Origin: Phymorhynchus buccinoides | Taxonomy: Eukaryota; Mollusca; Gastropoda; Neogastropoda; Raphitomidae | Direction of reading: 5' to 3' | NCBI GenBank assembly: GCA_017654935.2 | Contig: CM065690.1 | Coordinates: forward strand, 12,212,484-12,276,483 | DNA length: 64,000 bases | Shown: positions 60,067-64,000 of the stretch, one piece after another | Layout of the letters: each line of letters opens with the position of its first letter | Position numbering within the stretch: the first letter of the stretch is position 1 | Position numbers and translations under genes: made by a program | Notes under the pieces: model-generated | Databases searched by the model: none | The model's input: only the letters and a program-made list of their open reading frames with translations | What the model was told of the DNA's origin: nothing

Positions 60067-61004
60067 CAAAACACAGAGTGACATCATACACACACATCCT
60101 CTCACGCACACAAACTATCAAACAAACACCCTCCACCATCTCTACCTCCCCTCCCCCCTCCCGCACACAGAAACAAAAGTGTTCCATGTATTTTACGGAC
60201 TATAAACAAAGACACTGAAAAGAAAGACTAACATCCGGTCCCTTTTCCCTATATGAGTAGTGAGGACAGAAACACTGGTTATGTCCCTTTTAAACGTGAC
60301 ACATTTAGGTTACATTAACTCTTTTTTCAAACCTGAGAGTTATCTTTTCATGAGTCAGTTATACTTTGGATAACTACCCCACTAACGATAACTCTATCAG
60401 CCCGGCTCGCCGTAACTCTTAAGTAGTCCATCTGACCCTTTTAGAGTCTTTGCTATAAGGCAATACTTTTTTTCTCTCCCCAGACTGAGACCCCTGCGCC
60501 TTATAATGATACAAAAATAAACTGATATTGCCTGATAAACTAGAAACAAAATAGAGTAACAAAATCTGAAATTTGTGCTGAATTTGGGAGGTGCGCCTTA
60601 TAATGTGACTAATAAACTAGTAAGAAAATAAACTGATATTGCTTGATAAACGAGAAAAAAATAGAGTAACAAAATCTGAAATTTGTGCTACATTTGGGGA
60701 GTGCGCCTTATAATCAGGTGCGCCTTAGAGTCCGAAAAATACAGAAACCTGGTGCAGATACATATGGGACCATTGTTTTAGGTGTTCGGATAGTGTGGGT
60801 CGATCCCGGAGGTACTGCAATACCAGGACAGACCCCCAACAGTATACACATTTATACGTACCTGTGTTTGGGAATATACAGCATGAAGACAGCCATGAAC
60901 ATGCGGATGCCGTGCGTCACCCCGATCAGGTTGAGGATGAGGTAGATGGCTTTCTGGTACAGCCCGAACTCCCCCACATGGCGTAGCACCTCATCCACGT
61001 TCAT
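47089..61004 (-). CDS. SLC22-family organic cation/carnitine-type transporter (10 coding exons, complete)
   Basis: A major facilitator superfamily protein of the plasma membrane, predicted to carry organic cations, carnitine-like zwitterions or organic anions; the substrate cannot be read from sequence. Ten exons join in phase to 2037 nt (678 residues), longer than the family's usual 530-560. Family marks are an N-terminal VDEVLRHVGEFGLYQ, a large TM1-TM2 extracellular loop (about 48-137) with sequons at N56 and N76, the loop 2-3 motif GDQFGRK (170-176; usually D-R-x-G-R), ESPRWL at 286-291, a second DRWGRR at 461-466 and PETL...LPDTI at 585-596. Extra length lies in an acidic cytosolic loop (about 315-400) and the C-terminal tail. 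Orthology within SLC22 is unresolved. Confidence 0.93.
47640..47870 (-). repeat. Tandem copies of the SLC22 exon 9 donor edge (2-3, about 81 bp)
   Basis: The exon end and donor region (plus-strand CTTCCCAAAGACCAGGG and TGGATGGT.TCTGGC) occurs at 47820 (genuine) and 47741, with ATCTGGCTTCATGTGATTA and TTCCCACCCAGTTCTCCT sequence between. A partial copy lies at about 47645-47690. The 47741 copy has GTGAGG in place of GTAAGG. Confidence 0.85.
47822..47973 (-). CDS. SLC22 coding exon 9
   Basis: Residues 554-603 plus two bases of 604. Last membrane segment and the PETLHKDLPDTIHD motif. Acceptor GTGCAG, donor GTAAGG. Confidence 0.93.
47974..48245 (-). repeat. Tandem repeat next to the SLC22 exon 9 acceptor (about 37 bp, 7 copies)
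   Basis: Units CACACAGGACAGTAAAGAAA and CTCTAGGGAGAGCTGGA repeat from about 47980 to 48243, starting within 10 bp of the splice site. The array is purely intronic. Confidence 0.9.
48246..48736 (-). other. SLC22 intron, no gene
   Basis: GAGA-rich stretches at 48345-48385 and 48583-48604. Otherwise unique. Confidence 0.4.
48737..48918 (-). CDS. SLC22 coding exon 8
   Basis: Residues 493-553. TM10-TM11 region with TLIYIYSSELHPTTVRSAGM, a strongly conserved SLC22 segment. Acceptor ATGCAG, donor GTGAGG. Confidence 0.95.
48919..49375 (-). other. SLC22 intron, no gene
   Basis: Unique sequence with no recognised element. Confidence 0.4.
49800..50036 (+). pseudogene. LINE 3' end
   Basis: A FKTQMKTHLFQRAF-type peptide, then GGCGCTATATAAATACTATG and an (ATT)n tail, a typical CR1/L2/Jockey-like terminus. 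Confidence 0.65.
50037..50660. mobile_element. GCGCAACGCCGGGTACCGG repeat
   Basis: Shares the start with the repeat at 35152 and ends in CACACACAGACACACGGACG-type repeats. Contains poly(C) at 50203-50226 and CG-rich segments. Confidence 0.6.
51286..51515 (-). CDS. SLC22 coding exon 7
   Basis: Residues 416-492 plus one base of 493. TM7-TM9 with FAVSMAYYGLSL and LLLLDRWGRRPL. Acceptor GTCAAG (weak, AAG), donor GTAAGT. Both edges are repeated in the neighbouring introns. Confidence 0.93.
51490..51965 (-). repeat. Tandem copies of the SLC22 exon 7 acceptor edge (6 copies, about 90 bp)
   Basis: Plus-strand GTAGTAGGCCATGCTCACTG then CGAACCTTGACAA recurs at 51491 (genuine), 51586, 51665, 51762, 51840 and 51940. 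Each is followed by GATTAGTGTAGAGTAGGGTA intron sequence. The AAG|GTTCGC acceptor is present in most copies; the 51665 copy has a CGTCAAG variant and the last has TTCAAG. Confidence 0.92.
52085..52560. mobile_element. Repeat rich in AAGGTCA words
   Basis: CAAGGTCAAATGC, TTAAGGTCAAG, CTTCAAGGTCAAGGTCAGC and TCCTTGACCTTGAC occur within 480 bp. A diverged relative of the repeat at 35152. Confidence 0.45.
52672..52790. repeat. Tandem duplication, 54-bp unit, 2 copies
   Basis: GGCGGATGTTTGCACTGGCG to GAATACGTTGTGACA occurs at 52681 and 52736, almost identical. Confidence 0.95.
52791..53114 (-). other. SLC22 intron, no gene
   Basis: Unique AT-rich DNA. Confidence 0.4.
53115..53516 (-). CDS. SLC22 coding exon 6
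   Basis: Residues 282-415 plus two bases of 416. ESPRWL signature, then a long polar cytosolic loop (NEKECSKATHEKGASGFEEK, DGDGENPDGQNRNQ) before TM7. This loop is about 60 residues longer than usual. Acceptor ATCCTGA(rev) i.e. TCAG on the minus strand; donor GTAAGT. Confidence 0.94.
53825..54262. mobile_element. Repeat family Y, copy 2
   Basis: GGAATTGTTCGGAAATAATT to ACTCTAATTTTCACGAAGTG, matching 34110-34700 without its insertion. A 3' fragment is at 57595-57690. Confidence 0.6.
54552..54720 (-). CDS. SLC22 coding exon 5
   Basis: Residues 226-281 plus two bases of 282. TM5-TM6 (VEMVGPNKRLWVGVLIHL, INIIGTAPVVLALTFWW). The acceptor is GTGAAG, next to a CA/TG microsatellite (54732-54800), so its pyrimidine tract is a TG run; the start is less sure than others. 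Donor GTGAGT. Confidence 0.85.
54728..54800. repeat. (CA)n microsatellite
   Basis: CA and CG-interrupted dinucleotides immediately upstream of the exon 5 acceptor. Confidence 0.9.
54801..55451 (-). other. SLC22 intron, no gene
   Basis: AT-rich, CT-rich run at 54964-55022, nothing else recognised. Confidence 0.4.
55452..55612 (-). CDS. SLC22 coding exon 4
   Basis: Residues 172-225. TM3-TM4 with FGRKVAFYMAVVIYVAAGFG and FVFLRFVNGATSAGAYTAA. Acceptor TTTGCAG, donor GTAGGT. Confidence 0.93.
55755..55965 (-). mobile_element. GA-microsatellite element (reverse of 34172-34370)
   Basis: GGCTAATCCTCTCTATATTC to AGCCCCTAGTGCATTGACTG and GTCGACCATTATGCC. Confidence 0.6.
56030..56265. mobile_element. 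piggyBac-like MITE, copy 7
   Basis: Ends CCCTTTCACCACCAGCC and TTTGGCGCTGAAAGGG, TTAA at 56026-56029 and 56266-56269. Confidence 0.85.
56270..56883 (-). other. SLC22 intron, GA microsatellite, no gene
   Basis: (GA)n at 56611-56653; the rest is unique. Confidence 0.4.
56884..56987 (-). CDS. SLC22 coding exon 3
   Basis: Residues 138-171 plus two bases of 172. TM2 (FDAVCDDALLASHSQ, GFLFGVLFFGAIGD). Acceptor TTTCAG, donor GTGAGT. Confidence 0.93.
56988..57590 (-). other. SLC22 intron, no gene
   Basis: AT- and CT-rich DNA, nothing recognised. Confidence 0.4.
57890..58140. mobile_element. Telomere-repeat palindromic MITE
   Basis: Arms: GTCGCATGAAAATAGGTAGC and AAGCTCGCTACCTATGACAG versus the inverse at 58085-58138. 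The centre has GTTAGGGATAGGGTTAGGG. Arm motif CACAAATTTCACTTTTTTC is shared with 1275-1300 and 2535-2550. Confidence 0.78.
58306..58573 (-). CDS. SLC22 coding exon 2
   Basis: Residues 48-137. Extracellular TM1-TM2 loop, with two N-glycosylation sequons (PNDTYR, NNTED) and an acidic run (EEEEAESE). Acceptor TACTCAG, donor GTGAAT. Confidence 0.92.
58648..59115 (+). mobile_element. tRNA-derived SINE with a different head
   Basis: Head GGTTGGTTAAGACGGTTCGT (A-box-like) and GGAGTTCGAATGTCGACC (B-box-like). The distal part CTCTCCAGGTGGGAGCAGCC and GAGTCTCTGTTGTCACCAG matches the tails of the other SINEs, so the family shares a 3' domain. Confidence 0.6.
59178..59398. mobile_element. Long palindromic MITE
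   Basis: Arms AGGGGAAGACGGGGTAAAAA and GCATGGGCGGGTAAGAAGCC, continuing to AATTATCTC, are matched by their inverses. Each arm is about 100 bp. A single arm copy is at 59608-59737. Confidence 0.85.
59608..59737. mobile_element. Half copy of the palindromic MITE
   Basis: TTCATTTCATGAGATAATTG to CCTCGTCTTCCCCTA, with one arm and part of the loop. Confidence 0.7.
59992..60062. repeat. (CA)n microsatellite
   Basis: Nearly pure CA with two CAGA interruptions. Confidence 0.95.
60440..60752. mobile_element. Mariner-like MITE, two overlapping copies
   Basis: The unit AAATAGAGTAACAAAATCTG with GTGCGCCTTATAAT occurs twice, and the right end is CGCCTTAGAGTCCGAAAAAT. Confidence 0.65.
60862..61004 (-). 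CDS. SLC22 coding exon 1
   Basis: Residues 1-47 plus two bases of 48. MNVDEVLRHVGEFG, then TM1 (AIYLILNLIGVTHGIRMFMA). The ATG at 61004 opens the family's usual N terminus. The 5' UTR of this exon likely starts at 61060 after a TTGGTTTTCAG acceptor. Donor GTACGT. Confidence 0.92.
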
Positions 61005-61060
61005 CTCGCTATCCTTTCTAATTCAGTTTGATGACAATGACCTCCCAGAATGGCTCGATC
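61005..61060 (-). promoter_or_regulatory. Putative 5' UTR part of SLC22 exon 1
   Basis: Minus-strand ACCAATAAACC-side acceptor GGTTTTCAG at 61061-61069, then 56 bases with no ATG before the start. Confidence 0.5.
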
Positions 61061-61094
61061 CTGAAAACCAATAAACCGAAGCGAAATTAATAAG

Positions 61095-61445
61095 GGGAAG
61101 CTCCCCGTGGGGATACCGGGGGGGGGGGGGGGGGGGGGGGGGTCTTTCGTAAAAAAATAGTTCCCCGACCATTCTGGAAGTTCTGTGCTTGTAACTTCCT
61201 CTAATCTGCCACTCTCTTTGACTCCTCCTTTTCCCTTTGATTTCTATCATCTACTATCTTATTGGCCCCATTCTCCTGCCTTTTTGTTTTAAAAAGAAAA
61301 ACTTCCAAATCATTTTTCTCCCTTGAGCTCCTCCGAGATCGGAATGTGTCGGCTGTGCGCAGCGGGGAGACCAGTGAAGACTGAAAACCGGACACATACG
61401 TACCTTACCCATTATGGCCTGGGAACGCAGAAGAAGAAGAAGAAG
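61095..61445 (+). mobile_element. R1 SINE-like repeat, variant 2, copy 3
   Basis: CCCCGTGGGGATACCGGGGG, poly(G) at 61118-61142, GAGCTCCTCCGAGATCGGAA, and an (AGA)n tail at 61430-61446. Confidence 0.65.
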
Positions 61446-61721
61446 AGAATAAGGGGACGGAACTCTCTCTTAATTAACTCCCTCCATCATGCACGTTTAT
61501 ATCCGCACGACATTTTGATCTGCTTTCGTTCAAAGTGACTTGTTAGAGCTTCATTACTAGAACATCACAGCCTACCATCTCTGAAAAAAGGTGTATCCAC
61601 AAATGTGATTTGAAATTATTAGAATGTTTTTCACGTTTTTTCTCAAAACAGCAAAACATAGGATACGAGGTTAGGGACGATGTATGATTGTGCTAACCCC
61701 ATAGTTCGATGCCCCTCCCAC

Positions 61722-61963
<242 letters not shown>

Positions 61964-62244
61964 TAAATTTAAAAGAATACCTTTGTCACTGTCACAACCT
62001 TTTGCGGCAAAACCTCTCTATCTGCAGTATTAATGCACAGTTATCCTTTCTCTCCTCCTCCCCCCTCAACCGAGTCACGTTTGTGCCCTAATAGTCACTG
62101 GATGAGCATGTAAGCGTGTGGTACTATAATTGTGACCCAGCACCACGAAAGGGACATTAAGTGTCAAAATGACCATTCTGAGATAATGGTACAGCTAGAA
62201 ACTTCAGACAATTCTCCTTCAAACGATATAAGAACCATTCTTGT

Positions 62245-62454
62245 GACATCTCATCATGTAGACTGTAGAGAGGAAGCATTGTTTTTTCTTATCTTGTTGA
62301 TTTTTTGCTCCTTTTTGCTACATTTGCTGTTTGCTGTTTTCTTGTTTGTCTATGTTGATAAAGGCGCATTCGCCGAAATATCCAATAGTTTTGTTTTGTC
62401 TCTTGTGAATAAAATAACGTCACTTTACACTTGTCGTGTAGTTAGGTTAGGCAC
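62245..62454. mobile_element. Possible Penelope-like element 3' tail
   Basis: GATAAAGGCGCATTCGCCGA followed by AATATCC and TGTGAATAAAATAACG resembles the tail stem motif of Penelope-like elements. Short and uncertain. Confidence 0.3.
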
Positions 62455-62692
62455 ATTATAGTCACAGAGGCGTCTCTGTGAAACTCGGGTTGCTCCCACA
62501 TAGACAGCAGCCAGAGGCGCGCTACCCAATTACAAAAAAAATGTGCCCGCAATTTTTGTGTGACTGATGAGGAAGGAAGTGAGGGGGGTAAATTTTGACC
62601 AAATGACAACTTTTTCGTTGCCACCGGGTTTAACGTGTGCTAAGTGCATGAGCACACGGGACCTCGGTTTATCGTCTCATCCGAAAGTTGTT
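62455..62692 (-). mobile_element. tRNA-derived SINE, copy D (reverse, truncated head)
   Basis: ATTATAGTCACAGAGGCGTC to CGGTTTATCGTCTCATCCGA, matching the distal part of copy C. Confidence 0.65.
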
Positions 62693-62836
62693 TGTTTGTT
62701 GTACATTCTTGTAACGTTTTCCGTTTTAAAGTTAGGAGCATTTAAAGTCGGTAGGGTGACTGTCGGCCATTTTGAGAAACCACAGTCTAAAGTTTAGCCT
62801 AGCTGAAAAAATCCATCATCAACCTACTCATTTTAA

Positions 62837-63080
62837 CCCTTTCACCGCCAGCCATATTTCAGCCAAAAATGTCCATTAAATTTACCTGGGTAGAGAACAA
62901 AATCCATCTGCAGTATTGGGGATTGTTCTGTGACATATATATATATAAAATAAGGTCTATCCTTACTTCCCAAAACTAAGACAATAGGGTTTTTGGATAA
63001 TAGACCCCAATTTGATGCCTTTTGGTAACATAGGTGTTCAATCACTGTGGTGCTAAAATGCGACTTTGGCGGTGAAGGAG
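62837..63080. mobile_element. piggyBac-like MITE, copy 8 (empty site known)
   Basis: Ends CCCTTTCACCGCCAGCC and TTGGCGGTGAAGGAG, TTAA at 62833-62836 and 63081-63084. The empty counterpart is at 49757-49770. Confidence 0.88.
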
Positions 63081-63275
63081 TTAAAGCACTTTTTTGGATT
63101 TTTTAGAGACCATAACAAGGATTGTCCTTTATAACTATAAAAGATGAGATGTTGGAGGGCACGAAAATACCCATAACTCAAAATTGATTTTAAAATAATC
63201 AGATGTTTGACTTTGCAAGCCTGTTGTGAGAAACTAGCCCGAGCGACTTAATGTCCCTTTGGCGGTGCTGGGTCA

Positions 63276-64000
63276 CTGTAATATGCTCATTGACTTCTTG
63301 TACTGTTTGGGGGGGACACCACGACACTTGACTGGAGGGGCAGAATGCATGAAGAAACCTCATCACAGTCCGGGGTTAATGCACTTTAGTCCAGCAAGTT
63401 CCAAAAACCATCAGATTTGGGGTATGGCTGGTACCCACGTGTCGTCATATCCGGCCACAAGGAGCGTGCCATATTATGGGAGACCGCCATCTTAGTCAGT
63501 AACTTTGTTTGAAAAATGCCAGATCGATGCTGTTTACACACAAATCTGACTAAGATGGCGACACTTCCGTTGGATGCGCACGCAGGTGTGGGGGGAGGGG
63601 GGGCATAGTGTGCCCCGCTAAGGAGAGTTTAAACCCGGTTAGCAATGCTGGAATGGCGAACGGTCTAGTCTGCTACCGTGCTGATGACGTGATGGGTGTA
63701 AGATGAAAAGATTAATAATTATGCCCCTACCAGTCACCCTTCTTTACGTTTATATTATTATCTCGATTACTGGAGACTGATTGATTTCTTATCCTCCTTT
63801 TCTGAGGGCACACACACACACACAACATGAGATGGGTGGAATTTAACTTACACGATGTAGACTGTTATCTTATCTGTTTGTGGTGTTTTCAGATTAAAAC
63901 GTCATCATCATGATTAATCATCATCATCTATCATCATCATCATCGTCGTCGTCGTCATCATCATCGTGGTCGTCGTCATCATCATCATCGCTGTCATCGT
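63276..64000. other. Distal region, short hairpin and trinucleotide repeat
   Basis: CCGCCATCTTAGTCAG and CTGACTAAGATGGCG form an inverted pair (63484-63561). A (CAT/CGT)n repeat runs from 63903 to the window end. No gene is recognised. Confidence 0.5.

Larger units (their letters stand above)
62131..63275. mobile_element. GTGACCC-type MITE, full-length, with three insertions
   Basis: Ends GTGACCCAGCACCACGAAAG and CTTTGGCGGTGCTGGGTCAC. The body is split by sequence at about 62245-62695 (a Penelope-like tail and a reversed SINE) and by the piggyBac-like MITE at 62837-63080. Confidence 0.75.

Overview
The window is invertebrate nuclear DNA. It has small exons split by long, transposon-rich introns, tRNA-derived SINEs, many MITEs, long CA microsatellites and interstitial TTAGGG-type repeats. 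The style suggests a lophotrochozoan, probably a mollusc; this is inference and no species is assigned.

Two protein-coding genes can be rebuilt exon by exon, and they converge tail to tail. The first, on the + strand (5899-36438), is a complete CSDE1/UNR orthologue. It has 17 coding exons with compatible splice phases, a 2472-nt CDS and 823 residues, and encodes five canonical cold-shock domains, intervening degenerate ones and a C-terminal SUZ-C motif. A likely 5' UTR exon (5500-5898) has no upstream ATG and carries an A/purine-rich tract. The second, on the - strand (61004 down to 47089), is a complete SLC22-family (organic cation/carnitine-type) major facilitator transporter. It has 10 coding exons, a 2037-nt CDS and 678 residues. 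Between the genes lie a candidate long CSDE1 3' UTR with a very long hairpin, LINE tails, minisatellites, a decayed viral-type packaging ATPase fragment and a 60-bp satellite.

The most unusual feature is a repeated pattern at splice junctions. At seven exon edges of CSDE1 and at least three of the SLC22 gene, the DNA spanning the splice site (the exon end plus adjoining intron) is tandemly duplicated on the intron side, in 2 to about 12 copies. Most copies keep the GT or AG signal. The clearest arrays are a 118-bp, 12-copy array at the exon 9 acceptor, a 141-bp array at the exon 5 acceptor, a 114-bp array at the exon 6 donor and a 198-bp array at the exon 10 donor. Copies tend to be most alike next to the exon.

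The remaining DNA is a dense set of nested mobile elements. A piggyBac-like MITE family with TTAA target sites has nine complete or partial copies, and two insertions can be checked against related empty sites elsewhere in the window. Others are Tc1/mariner-like MITEs (TA target), hAT-like elements (one with an empty-site relative), a PIF/Harbinger-like element inside a piggyBac-like MITE, and a three-level nest at 1085-2970. There are also palindromic elements with telomere-like repeats in their arms, and repeats rich in TGACCTTGA nuclear-receptor half-sites.
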